From the NCBI GenBank assembly GCA_966210515.1, contig CBIHLM010000014.1:14363-78362 (forward strand): a stretch of 64,000 nucleotides of DNA, in the 5' to 3' direction. Made by a program: the position numbers and the translations under genes. This document shows positions 8,657 to 16,706 of this stretch, one piece after another; the first letter of the stretch is position 1; each line of letters starts with the position of its first letter. This DNA is from Paradesertivirga sp966210515 (lineage in GTDB: Bacteria > Bacteroidota > Bacteroidia > Sphingobacteriales > Sphingobacteriaceae). Below the pieces are notes generated by a model. The model did no database searches. It was given only the letters and a program-made list of their open reading frames with translations, and was not told the DNA's origin.

Positions 8657-10249
8657 TTACTTAGCAGACTCCATAACATCCACTACGGGCCTTTTATCAC
8701 GGTTAACAATATCCCAGGCTGTGTGAAAAACCAATTGAGTTCTCTTTACTAATAATGGGAAATTGATCTTACTTATCTCATCACTTACTTTGTGATAATC
8801 TTCATGTACACCGTTAAAATAAAAAACAATCGGGATACCATGTTTCGCAAAGTTATAATGATCTGAACGATAATATATTCGCTCAGGATCTTTGGGGTCG
8901 TTGTACTTGTAATCAATCTTGAGCTTTGTGTAAGTTGCATTGGCGTTTTCGGAGATCTCGTGTAATTGAGTACTTAACTTATCCGAACCGATTAAATAAA
9001 GATAGTCGGCGCTATCCTTATGAGCTGGATCAACCCTTCCGATCATATCGATATTCAAATTAGTCACCGTATTAGACAAAGGAAATACCGGATTGTCAGA
9101 ATACCACTCAGAACCTAAAAGGCCTTTCTCCTCGCCTACCACAGCTAAAAATAAAATACTTCGTCGTGGACCCTTCCCATCTTTCTTAGCCTTTGCAAAT
9201 GTCCTGGCAAGCTCAAGAACGGCTGTTGTTCCCGAACCATCATCATCCGCTCCATTAAACACTTTGTCAGGACCGGCTGGATTCAATCCCACATGATCAT
9301 AATGTGCAGAAACGACAAGTAATTCGTTCTTCAAATCCGAGCCTTCTAAATAACCTAACACGTTCGAAGCCTTTACATCTTTTACTTTATTGCCATACGA
9401 ACCTTCGAAATCGGCTTTAAAAATCCTACTGACAGGTCGGCCAGAATTATTAATCGCGGCCGTTAATTGTTCGATAGTTTTTCCGCTTTTCTTCAGGAAG
9501 ACATTTGCAGTGCCAGGCGTAATCTGAATTATATCCACCTGAGGTGGAAGATTATTTAAAGCAGGCTTTTTCAAAGAGATTACAGGTTCACTCAAATGTC
9601 CATTTGCCGACAATAAAATCCGGGGTAGATCAGGATTTATCGAAAGTATTAATGCTGGCTTCCTAGACCTGAGATTCTGGATCCTTTTATCCCGAGATGT
9701 TGACCATTCAGACAACTCGCTACTGTTCGAAATTACTGAAACGCCATTTTTCATTGGCTCATCTTTTCCGATTACCAGCACAACTTTACCGGTTATGTCA
9801 ATCCCTTTCAGATCATCATAAGTATCTGTAGTAATTCCATAGCCAGCGAAAACGATTTTCCCGGCTTTAACCTTCACATCGTTTTTAGCCGTTCGCAGAT
9901 AAAAATCCTTAAGGTTCTGAAGTCGCTGTCCGTTTACTTGAAATTTATCCACCCTAAACGAGGTTTCAACCAGGCCCACCTTTTGAAAGTACGAACCCTG
10001 TACCGGTGCCTTCAAATTCAGCTTCTTAAATTCGGCGGCGATGTAATTTGCGGCCAGCTCTGCTCCAGGCTGTCCAGTTTCTCTACCTTCAAACTCATCA
10101 GAAGCAAGTATACTAAGATGCTTCCTTGCCCCTTCCGGCGTCAACATCTTTGCGTATTCAATCGCGGTGGTATTCTGCGAAAAAGCATTAATAGATAAAC
10201 TCCCTAAAAGCAGAAGTCCTATTATTTTATGCTTCATAGTTTTTAACAT
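8657..10249 (-). CDS. secreted M28-family metallopeptidase with PA domain
   Basis: Zinc aminopeptidase/carboxypeptidase-like enzyme of family M28, 530 residues, with signal peptide ending SINAFSQ (~residue 25). A protease-associated (PA) insert spans roughly residues 110-260. Metal ligands are visible in order: His in SAHYDHVG, Asp in NGADDDGSG, Glu-Glu in VVGEEKGLLGSEW, Asp in LNIDMIGR and His in GVHEDYHKVSD. It should release N-terminal amino acids in the periplasm or outside. The ATG at 10249 overlaps the rpiB stop, suggesting translational coupling; the internal ATG at 10237 (MKHKIIG) gives an equally good signal peptide and may be the true start. Confidence 0.92.
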   Translation of the reverse strand: MLKTMKHKIIGLLLLGSLSINAFSQNTTAIEYAKMLTPEGARKHLSILASDEFEGRETGQPGAELAANYIAAEFKKLNLKAPVQGSYFQKVGLVETSFRVDKFQVNGQRLQNLKDFYLRTAKNDVKVKAGKIVFAGYGITTDTYDDLKGIDITGKVVLVIGKDEPMKNGVSVISNSSELSEWSTSRDKRIQNLRSRKPALILSINPDLPRILLSANGHLSEPVISLKKPALNNLPPQVDIIQITPGTANVFLKKSGKTIEQLTAAINNSGRPVSRIFKADFEGSYGNKVKDVKASNVLGYLEGSDLKNELLVVSAHYDHVGLNPAGPDKVFNGADDDGSGTTAVLELARTFAKAKKDGKGPRRSILFLAVVGEEKGLLGSEWYSDNPVFPLSNTVTNLNIDMIGRVDPAHKDSADYLYLIGSDKLSTQLHEISENANATYTKLKIDYKYNDPKDPERIYYRSDHYNFAKHGIPIVFYFNGVHEDYHKVSDEISKINFPLLVKRTQLVFHTAWDIVNRDKRPVVDVMESAK

Positions 10250-10674
10250 GAAATCTTATCCACCCGGTTTGCATGTCTGCCACCTTCAAATTCAGTTGTC
10301 AGAAATTTTTTGGTGATAGCTTTAGCTAGATCCTGAGAGACAAAACGTGCCGGGATACATAACACATTAGCATTATTGTGTTTTCTTGCCAGCTCAGCAA
10401 TTTCCTCCGTCCAGCATATTGCAGCCCGTATTCCCTGGTGTTTGTTGGCTGTTATAGCCACACCGTTTGCACTTCCACATACGAGAATGCCAAACTCAAA
10501 TTCGCCGGATTCCACCGAGTCAGCCACTGGATGCGCAAAATCAGGATAGTCTGCAGAATCTGAGTTATAGGCTCCAAAGTCCTTTATTTTGGAACTGCTT
10601 AAAAAATCTCTTAATAGTTCTTTGTATTCAAATCCAGCGTGATCTGAACCGATTGCAATAGATAAAGTATCCAT
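10243..10674 (-). CDS. rpiB: ribose-5-phosphate isomerase B
   Basis: Interconverts ribose 5-phosphate and ribulose 5-phosphate in the pentose phosphate pathway. 143 residues, full length for RpiB/LacA/LacB. Signatures are AIGSDHAGFEYKELLRDFL at the N-terminus, LVCGSANGVAITANK containing the catalytic Cys (~residue 70), GIRAAICWTEEIAELARKHNNANVL and the phosphate-binding RHANRVDKI at the end. The gene follows tatC by 25 bp on the same strand and overlaps the M28 peptidase start, so tatC-rpiB-peptidase is probably one transcript. Confidence 0.96.
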   Translation of the reverse strand: MDTLSIAIGSDHAGFEYKELLRDFLSSSKIKDFGAYNSDSADYPDFAHPVADSVESGEFEFGILVCGSANGVAITANKHQGIRAAICWTEEIAELARKHNNANVLCIPARFVSQDLAKAITKKFLTTEFEGGRHANRVDKISC

Positions 10675-10699
10675 GAATAAAAATTAATTTATAGGTTGT

Positions 10700-11578
10700 T
10701 TATTTGATGGAATAGAATTCCAGCTCCTTCTTTTTACGATTTCTCTCGACTCTTGCTGACACAATTATACTCAACTCATATAATAAAAAGAGAGGGAAGC
10801 TAACCGTTAACATTGTTAATATATCAGGGGTTGGAGTCACTATCGCGGCAATGATCAATATAAGAACCGTGGCATATCTCCTTGAAGAACGCATAAATGC
10901 CGGAGTCATTATACCAAGTTTCGATAGTATATAAATAATAATAGGAAGCTCGAATGTAATTCCTGCGCCGATACTCAGCGTTGCAACAGTAGAAAGATAG
11001 GAATCAATGGTAATTGTATTCTTAATTATCTCGCTAACGTTATAATTGGCTAAAAAATTAATTGACAAAGGTGCGATGATATAATAACCGAATAAAAGTC
11101 CGGCAATAAAAAGCAAGGTCGCATAAAACACAAATCCGGTTGCTGAGCTGCTTTCTTTTTCAGTTAGGCCGGGCTTAACAAAACGCCAAACCTCAAACAA
11201 CAGATAAGGAAAGCCGAGTATAAGTCCGATTAAAAGGGATGAGTTTAACTGCAAAGTAAACTGCCCTGCCATTTCTGTATTGATGATGGCAAAAGGGATG
11301 TCGGTAATACAGAAGTCAGGCCCGAGATTAAACCGTTCGCTTAGGCTACACATCATTCTGTAGGTCCAGAAATCCGTCCGCTTAGGACCCATTATTATGA
11401 CATCAAAAATAAAGTCATAATACATGAAGGCAAGAACGGTAAACAAAACTATGGCAATGGCCGAGCGGATGAGATGCCATCGCAAGACCTCCATATGGTC
11501 AAAAAAAGACATTTCGGCTTCCAGAGATTTCCCTCTGTCCTTAATGGTTTCTACCAGATCTTTACGGTGTTCAGTCAT
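10700..11578 (-). CDS. tatC: Sec-independent protein translocase TatC
   Basis: Integral membrane receptor of the twin-arginine translocase, binding RR signal peptides of folded proteins. 292 residues. The N-terminal signature FFDHMEVLRWHLIRSAIAIV contains the essential Glu of the family (HMEVLR). Six hydrophobic segments can be traced across residues ~35-270, with the LPIIIYILSKLGIMTP loop and IVTPTPDILTML after it typical of TatC. A charged C-terminus ends ERNRKKKELEF. No tatA/B is adjacent. A strong intrinsic terminator after accC separates it from the fatty-acid cluster, so it starts its own unit. Confidence 0.96.
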   Translation of the reverse strand: MTEHRKDLVETIKDRGKSLEAEMSFFDHMEVLRWHLIRSAIAIVLFTVLAFMYYDFIFDVIIMGPKRTDFWTYRMMCSLSERFNLGPDFCITDIPFAIINTEMAGQFTLQLNSSLLIGLILGFPYLLFEVWRFVKPGLTEKESSSATGFVFYATLLFIAGLLFGYYIIAPLSINFLANYNVSEIIKNTITIDSYLSTVATLSIGAGITFELPIIIYILSKLGIMTPAFMRSSRRYATVLILIIAAIVTPTPDILTMLTVSFPLFLLYELSIIVSARVERNRKKKELEFYSIK

Positions 11579-11580
11579 AG

Positions 11581-11620
11581 TTTAAAAACAAATACCATTC
11601 TCTTTATACGAGAATGGTAT
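11581..11620 (-). terminator. intrinsic terminator of the accC operon
   Basis: Perfect 11-bp stem (11592-11602 with 11610-11620) around a 7-nt loop. Read on the minus strand the stem is followed by the T-rich tail TTTGTTTTTAAA. It sits 17 bp after the accC stop and just before the tatC start. Confidence 0.85.
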
Positions 11621-11636
11621 CAGTCTGGATTTTTAT

Positions 11637-12986
11637 TTATACGTTATCTTCGACAAAAACGAAGCTTTCCATAAATTTTGTAGTAAAGTTCCCTGCTCTG
11701 AAATTTGGATCCTTCATCAATTTTATATGGAAAGGAATTGTAGTTTTTATTCCCTCGATAACAAACTCGCTCAGCGCCCTCTCCATGGTTGAAATGGCCT
11801 CATCGCGGGTTTGTCCTGTACAAATCAGCTTGGCAATCATCGAATCATAATTCGGCGGCACCTGGTAACCTGCATACACATGAGTATCTACACGCACACC
11901 ATGACCTCCCGGAGAGTGGAAATTAGTAATTTTTCCGGCTGCCGGTCTAAATCCCTGATAAGGATCTTCCGCGTTAATACGGCATTCTATAGCGTGCAGA
12001 CCAGGGAAATAGTTTTTTCCCGATATAGGCACACCAGCGGCAACCTTAATTTGCTCCTTTATTAAATCGTAATTCACAACTTCCTCTGTAACCGGATGCT
12101 CTACCTGGATACGAGTATTCATTTCCATGAAATAAAAATTGCGATGCTTGTCTACCAGAAACTCAATAGTTCCAGCACCTTCGTAATTTACAGCTTTTGC
12201 ACCTTTTACCGCAGCTTCGCCCATGCGTTTGCGCAAGTCGTCTGTCATAAAAGGAGACGGAGATTCTTCCACTAACTTTTGATGGCGACGCTGAATGGAA
12301 CAATCGCGTTCTGATAAATGGCTCACAGTTCCGTACTGGTCACCAATAATCTGAATTTCTATATGCCTCGGATCTTCAACAAATTTCTCAAGATACAGGC
12401 CATCGTTGCCGAACGCAGCACCAGACTCCTGACGTGCAGAATCCCAGGCAGCTTCAAACTCATCGTCTTTCCAAACCACACGCATACCGCGGCCACCACC
12501 ACCAGCAGTAGCCTTAAGAATAACAGGATAGCCAATTTCATTAGCGATCCTGATACCTTCAACAACATCCGTCAATAAACCTTCAGATCCGGGAATTGTA
12601 GGAACCCCTGCAATTTTCATGGTTTCTTTGGCCGAAGCCTTATCACCCATATCATTTATTTGCTCCGGAGTAGCTCCTATAAACTTAATCCCATAATCGC
12701 GGCAGATAGCGGAAAACTTTGCATTCTCCGATAAAAAACCGTATCCGGGATGAATTGCATCTGCGTTGGTCAACTCGGCAGCAGCTATAATATTGGGTAT
12801 GCTAAGATAAGAATCTTTGCTTGCTGGAGGACCGATACAAACAGCCTCATCAGCAAAGCGAACATGCAAGCTTTCGCGATCGGCGGTAGAATAAACAGCG
12901 ATTGTTTTGATTCCCATTTCCTTGCAGGTACGAATAATACGTAATGCAATCTCTCCGCGGTTTGCAATTAATATTTTTTTAAACAT
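11637..12986 (-). CDS. accC: acetyl-CoA carboxylase, biotin carboxylase subunit
   Basis: ATP-grasp enzyme that carboxylates the biotin on AccB, the first step of malonyl-CoA formation. 449 residues from ATG at 12986 (MFKKILIANRGEIALRI); an in-frame upstream start would add 22 unconserved residues that overlap the repeat-bearing spacer. Visible motifs: HPGYGFLSENAKF, KATAGGGGRGMRVVW (ATP-binding glycine loop), RHIEIQIIGDQYGTVSHLSERDCSIQRRHQKLVEE and the catalytic region EMNTRIQVEHPVTE. It lies downstream of accB, 87 bp apart, with an unusual inverted-repeat array between them. Confidence 0.97.
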   Translation of the reverse strand: MFKKILIANRGEIALRIIRTCKEMGIKTIAVYSTADRESLHVRFADEAVCIGPPASKDSYLSIPNIIAAAELTNADAIHPGYGFLSENAKFSAICRDYGIKFIGATPEQINDMGDKASAKETMKIAGVPTIPGSEGLLTDVVEGIRIANEIGYPVILKATAGGGGRGMRVVWKDDEFEAAWDSARQESGAAFGNDGLYLEKFVEDPRHIEIQIIGDQYGTVSHLSERDCSIQRRHQKLVEESPSPFMTDDLRKRMGEAAVKGAKAVNYEGAGTIEFLVDKHRNFYFMEMNTRIQVEHPVTEEVVNYDLIKEQIKVAAGVPISGKNYFPGLHAIECRINAEDPYQGFRPAAGKITNFHSPGGHGVRVDTHVYAGYQVPPNYDSMIAKLICTGQTRDEAISTMERALSEFVIEGIKTTIPFHIKLMKDPNFRAGNFTTKFMESFVFVEDNV

Positions 12987-13000
12987 GCGATCTTTAAAAA

Positions 13001-13062
13001 TGTGCAAATAAAAATAATGTGCAGATATACAAATAAGCTGAGCTATTTGCACACCTGCACAT
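13001..13062. repeat. interleaved inverted repeats in the accB-accC spacer
   Basis: Two perfect inverted pairs alternate: TGTGCAAATA (13001-13010) with TATTTGCACA (13044-13053), and ATGTGCAG (13017-13024) with CTGCACAT (13055-13062). The order left1-left2-right1-right2 permits either a pseudoknot or mutually exclusive stems in the transcript. All four copies share the core TGTGCA/TGCACA. Confidence 0.6.
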
Positions 13063-13073
13063 CAGTAACTTTT

Positions 13074-13556
13074 TTATGCTGGTTCTACCAGGAACAGAGG
13101 TTGATCGTATTCAACAGGACTTGAGTTTTCAACCAATACCTTCACAATTCTTCCAGACACTTCTGATTCAATTTCATTGAAAAGCTTCATGGCTTCAATA
13201 ATACAAATCACTTGTCCTACTTTAATTTCGTCGCCTACGTTAGCAAAGAAAGGTTTATCAGGACTCGCTGAACGATAAAAAGTTCCGATCATTGGCGATT
13301 TTACCGTAATGTATTTTGATGTGTCGTCTGCCGCAGGAGCAGAAACTGGTGCTGCAACTGCTGCAGGTGCAGAAACAGGCGCTGCAACTGGCTGTGGCGC
13401 TGCAACGGGTGCCGTCACCGCAACAGGCGCTGTTGAAAATGTTGGCGGCTGATTAGTTTTAATGGTGATTTTAAAGTCTTTTTCTTCTATAGAAACTTCA
13501 TTAACACCTGATTTGGAAACAAATCTGATAAGTTCCTGAACCTGTTTAATATCCAT
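13074..13556 (-). CDS. accB: acetyl-CoA carboxylase biotin carboxyl carrier protein
   Basis: 160 residues from ATG at 13556 (MDIKQVQELIRFVSKSG), preferred over an in-frame upstream start that adds ten unconserved residues. The order is the usual one: an N-terminal helical segment (1-35), a Pro-Ala-Val-rich flexible linker (~40-78) with near-repeats of the type VAAPVSAPAA, and a C-terminal biotinyl domain (~82-160). The biotinylation site is EAMKLF with target Lys124 (Met-Lys). Shuttles carboxybiotin between AccC and the AccA/AccD carboxyltransferase, neither of which is in this window. Downstream of fabH by 76 bp. Confidence 0.97.
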   Translation of the reverse strand: MDIKQVQELIRFVSKSGVNEVSIEEKDFKITIKTNQPPTFSTAPVAVTAPVAAPQPVAAPVSAPAAVAAPVSAPAADDTSKYITVKSPMIGTFYRSASPDKPFFANVGDEIKVGQVICIIEAMKLFNEIESEVSGRIVKVLVENSSPVEYDQPLFLVEPA

Positions 13557-13632
13557 TTTTTCCGATTTGGTTGATTGTAAATTCAAAATTCAGAAATAAA
13601 ACTCAAAAACGAGAGTCTTAAACTTTTATATT

Positions 13633-14628
13633 TTAGCTATTATATGCCCATTTTAGGTACACAGAACCCCAGGTGAATCCGCCACCGAACGCCGCGAGAA
13701 TTAAATTATCACCCTTTTTGAGTTTTTTTTCCCATTCCCACAAACACAATACAATGGTGCCATTAGTTGTATTTCCGTAACGTTCAATATTGATCATTAC
13801 TTTTTCAGGACCGACGCCAGCACGGTTAGCAGTAGCATCGATAATTCGTTTATTAGCCTGATGAGGCACTAACCACGCGATATCTTCAGATTTCAGATTA
13901 TTTCTTTCAATAATCTCACCTGCTACGTTAGCCATATTTGTTACCGCAAACTTAAAGACCGCCTGGCCTTCCTGAAATGCAAAGTGCTCTTTATTATTTA
14001 TTGTCTCATAAGATGCCGGTCTCAAAGATCCGCCAGCTTTTATATTGAGAAGATGCTTTCCGGATCCGTCACTTTTTAGAATTGAATCTAAAACTCCATA
14101 CCCTTCAGTATCAGGTTCGAGCAAGACTGCTCCGCATCCGTCGCCGAAAATTATACAGGTAGTGCGGTCTTCGTAATTTACAATTGACGACATCTTATCA
14201 CCACCAACAACCAATACTTTTTTATGTTTACCCGACTCAATAAATTGAGCTCCGGTTGTTAAGCCGAACAAAAAGCCCGAACAAGCGGCCTGCAAATCAT
14301 AGCCCCAGGCATTTACCGCACCTATTTTATCAGCAAGAATATTTGCTGTAGCCGGGAAAGGCATATCGGGAGTTGAAGTGCAAAATATGATAAGTTCGAT
14401 TTCTTCGGCACCAATGCCTCTCTTTTCGAGCAAACCCTTTACAGCCGGAACGGCCATATCTGAAGTTGCAAGGCCTTCGCCTTTAAGTATTCTTCTTTCT
14501 TTTATACCAGTTCTGGTAGTTATCCACTCGTCATTGGTATCAACCATGGTCTCCAATTCGTGATTGGTCAACACATAGTCAGGTACGTAACCATTAACAG
14601 CTGTAATTGCAGCGTGTATTTTTTGCAT
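13633..14628 (-). CDS. fabH: beta-ketoacyl-ACP synthase III
   Basis: Condenses a short acyl-CoA primer with malonyl-ACP to start fatty-acid synthesis. 331 residues. Catalytic Cys116 lies in LQAACSGFLFGL, the His in WLVPHQANKRI and the Asn in ERYGNTTNGT, completing the Cys-His-Asn triad. NDEWITTRTGIKERRI near residues 32-47 is the family N-terminal signature. In Bacteroidota FabH normally prefers branched or acetyl primers; this cannot be read directly. It lies 13 bp after plsX in the cluster DUF177-rpmF-plsX-fabH-accB-accC. Confidence 0.97.
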   Translation of the reverse strand: MQKIHAAITAVNGYVPDYVLTNHELETMVDTNDEWITTRTGIKERRILKGEGLATSDMAVPAVKGLLEKRGIGAEEIELIIFCTSTPDMPFPATANILADKIGAVNAWGYDLQAACSGFLFGLTTGAQFIESGKHKKVLVVGGDKMSSIVNYEDRTTCIIFGDGCGAVLLEPDTEGYGVLDSILKSDGSGKHLLNIKAGGSLRPASYETINNKEHFAFQEGQAVFKFAVTNMANVAGEIIERNNLKSEDIAWLVPHQANKRIIDATANRAGVGPEKVMINIERYGNTTNGTIVLCLWEWEKKLKKGDNLILAAFGGGFTWGSVYLKWAYNS

Positions 14629-14641
14629 AATCCTTTCTGAA

Positions 14642-15580
14642 TTACTTGAAAGCAGAGGTTATTTTTTCTATTAGTTTAGTTTCTACCATGTCTCTTGATA
14701 AAAGAATCATGTTTTTTATTGCTTCGGGAGGTGATATTCCATGACCGATAATCACGGGGGCGTTTACTCCCAGAATCGGGCTTCCTCCATATTGTTCATA
14801 ATTGAATTTGGCAAAGAACTCGTCTTTAAACCCTTTCTTAAGGGTAAGGATATAAAAAGTCTCTGCAAGTTTCAACATAACATTACCGGTAAATCCATCG
14901 CAAACTATAACGTCTGCTTTTTCGTTGAACAGATCTCTTCCTTCAACGTTACCGATGAAGTTAAACATACTGGTGTCTTTCATTAAAGAATAAGTAGCCT
15001 GAGTTAACAGATTACCTTTCTCTTCTTCTTCGCCAATATTGATTAAGCCAATTTTAGGATTTTTTATACCAAGAATATTTTCAGCAAATAAACTGCCGAG
15101 AACGCCAAACTGAAGCAGGGTATCAGGTTTACAATCGGCATTGGCCCCAACATCAAGCATAATTCCAAACCCTTCTTTAAGCTTAGGAACGATTGAAGAA
15201 ATTGCGGGACGAATTACACCGGGAATGGTTTTAACGCTAAACATAGCACCGACCAACATTGCACCGGTATTTCCTGCAGAAGCAAAAGAATCAATCTTTC
15301 CTTCTTTAAGCATACGAAAACCAACACAGATACTTGAGTCGGGCTTTTGGGTAATAGCCTTTGTAGGATGCTCTCCCATACCGATCACTTCGGTGGTATG
15401 GATAAACTCAACCTTATCGGGATTGAAGCCCTTTTCCTTAAAAAAAGGAAGAGCCTGGTCTTTATTGCCAATCAGAACCAAATGTTGATCTGATTCTAAA
15501 GATTCATAAGCTGCAATCGCGCCCAAAACAGTTGCCTCGGGAGCGAAATCTCCGCCCATTATGTCTAAGCCAATTTTCAT
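14642..15580 (-). CDS. plsX: phosphate acyltransferase PlsX
   Basis: Peripheral membrane enzyme turning acyl-ACP into acyl-phosphate for PlsY in phospholipid synthesis. 312 residues with the family start MKIGLDIMGGDFAPEATVLG, the central SAGNTGAMLVGAM, IMLDVGANADCKPDTLLQFG, and VCDGFTGNVMLKLAET. Ends in a helical tail. The spacer to the upstream rpmF is unusually long for this conserved cluster (229 bp), so it may have a promoter of its own. Confidence 0.97.
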   Translation of the reverse strand: MKIGLDIMGGDFAPEATVLGAIAAYESLESDQHLVLIGNKDQALPFFKEKGFNPDKVEFIHTTEVIGMGEHPTKAITQKPDSSICVGFRMLKEGKIDSFASAGNTGAMLVGAMFSVKTIPGVIRPAISSIVPKLKEGFGIMLDVGANADCKPDTLLQFGVLGSLFAENILGIKNPKIGLINIGEEEEKGNLLTQATYSLMKDTSMFNFIGNVEGRDLFNEKADVIVCDGFTGNVMLKLAETFYILTLKKGFKDEFFAKFNYEQYGGSPILGVNAPVIIGHGISPPEAIKNMILLSRDMVETKLIEKITSAFK

Positions 15581-15653
15581 TTAGAGTTTAATTGCTTTTA
15601 ATGGCAATGAAGCTATCATGAACTTATGTGAGTTATTTGTAAGTACCAAGTCC

Positions 15654-15795
15654 CATGATGGTTTCATTAAAAGAAATTATCTTTTTTAGGTAATGAATTT
15701 ACCTGCCTGCCTGCTTTTTGGGCAAACATCCGGGGCAGAACTATCACAATGCTCAGTTTCGATTTATCGTTATACTGAACACATGATGGTTTCAT
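15654..15795. repeat. 14-bp direct repeat bracketing the rpmF-plsX spacer
   Basis: CATGATGGTTTCAT occurs at 15654-15667 and again at 15782-15795, with 114 bp between. The enclosed sequence is not coding and has a local run of CCTG repeats. It could mark a small insertion or a duplicated regulatory site; nothing proves either. Confidence 0.5.
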
Positions 15796-15809
15796 AATGA
15801 AAATTAAAC

Positions 15810-16001
15810 TTATCCTATAGAAGTACTTTCAACTAGTAATTTACCTTTGTAATACAGATTTCCATCTACATTATATGCACGGTGAGGCAAGTGAATTGCG
15901 CCCGTAGTTTTACAAGTAAACAAGGTTGGCGCCTCAGCTTTGTAGTGAGTTCTTCTCTTATCTCTTCTCGATTTGGAAATTTTCCGTTTTGGATGTGCCA
16001 T
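15810..16001 (-). CDS. rpmF: 50S ribosomal protein L32
   Basis: 63 residues, start MAHPKRKISKSRRDKRRTHY, which is the conserved basic N-terminus of bL32. The usual zinc ribbon with four Cys is reduced: only one Cys remains in TCKTTGAIHLPHRAYNVDG, so this is a zinc-free (C-minus) form, as known in Bacteroidota. It follows the DUF177 gene by 14 bp, the classic yceD-rpmF pairing that couples a ribosomal gene to fatty-acid synthesis. Confidence 0.96.
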   Translation of the reverse strand: MAHPKRKISKSRRDKRRTHYKAEAPTLFTCKTTGAIHLPHRAYNVDGNLYYKGKLLVESTSIG

Positions 16002-16015
16002 CGCTTCCTGTTGTT

Positions 16016-16558
16016 TTAATTATCGTTTTTTATATTCTTTAATGCTTCCCAGCGTGGATCAGCATCGGTATTCTCTTTTTCCTCTTTATCAGCCGAAAGG
16101 GCTTTTAGCTTATCTATAACCTCTTTATCGCAAAACTGAGTGTTACCCACATCTTCACAACGGTTGAACAAAGGTACTGCTAAATTAATATACTCATATA
16201 TAAGTTGAGACACATTAATTTCATGCTCATTTTTACTAAGCACAATTATCTCATCTGTATTGTCCTCAAGGTTCTCATCATCAGAGAACTTTACAATTTG
16301 CCTTTCGTCAACATTTACAGATGTTGGAAAATCTGAAAGGCAAAAATCGCAGTTTGAAAAAATCTCCCCTTTTATCCGAAACTGAAGAATAAGCATCGTC
16401 TCTTGCTTATCAAGTTCCATATCTACTTTCAGCTTACCATCTTTAACTAATGAGTATTCAAACTCATTGAAGAAACGTTCGTCGATATCAAAATCGAACT
16501 GATGCTTCCCGGTTTTTAAACCTGTAAATGGTATTCTGTATTCCTGTAACGATTTCAA
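16016..16558 (-). CDS. DUF177 / YceD-family protein
   Basis: 180 residues, acidic, no signal peptide. The family core lies at residues ~75-130: a CDFC pair (FSNCDFCLSDF) and, later, RCEDVGNTQFCD, which together resemble a metal- or nucleic-acid-binding site, followed by a charged C-terminus ending DPRWEALKNIKND. YceD in plants and bacteria is linked to 23S rRNA processing or accumulation; exact role here is inferred from its fixed place before rpmF. It is the first gene of the DUF177-rpmF-plsX-fabH-accBC run. Confidence 0.88.
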   Translation of the reverse strand: MKSLQEYRIPFTGLKTGKHQFDFDIDERFFNEFEYSLVKDGKLKVDMELDKQETMLILQFRIKGEIFSNCDFCLSDFPTSVNVDERQIVKFSDDENLEDNTDEIIVLSKNEHEINVSQLIYEYINLAVPLFNRCEDVGNTQFCDKEVIDKLKALSADKEEKENTDADPRWEALKNIKNDN

Positions 16559-16577
16559 AGCACGGCAATTGAGCCTG

Positions 16578-16585
16578 CAAAGATA
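16578..16585 (-). promoter_or_regulatory. candidate -7 promoter element of the DUF177-rpmF operon
   Basis: Minus strand reads TATCTTTG, a full match to TAnnTTTG, 20-27 bp before the DUF177 ATG, implying a very short leader. No clear -33 element. Confidence 0.4.
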
Positions 16586-16706
16586 GGGAAATTAATTATT
16601 CGTGGAAAAGATTTTTTTAAAGGATTTTTCAAAGCCTCAGCAAACCAAAACATTAGTGGTCGGAAGCCGGCAGGATCAAGCCCCCAGCCGAAACTCACGA
16701 CCGCTC

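Noticed and set aside
12987..13052. 22-residue N-terminal extension of AccC
   Set aside because: AccC proteins begin at MFKKILIANRGEI; the extension translates the inverted-repeat spacer.
13587..13632. Terminator between fabH and accB
   Set aside because: Only a 4-bp ACTC/GAGT-type stem with no U tract; the cluster appears to be read through.
15141..15488. 115-codon plus-strand frame
   Set aside because: Antisense to plsX, which is fully supported.
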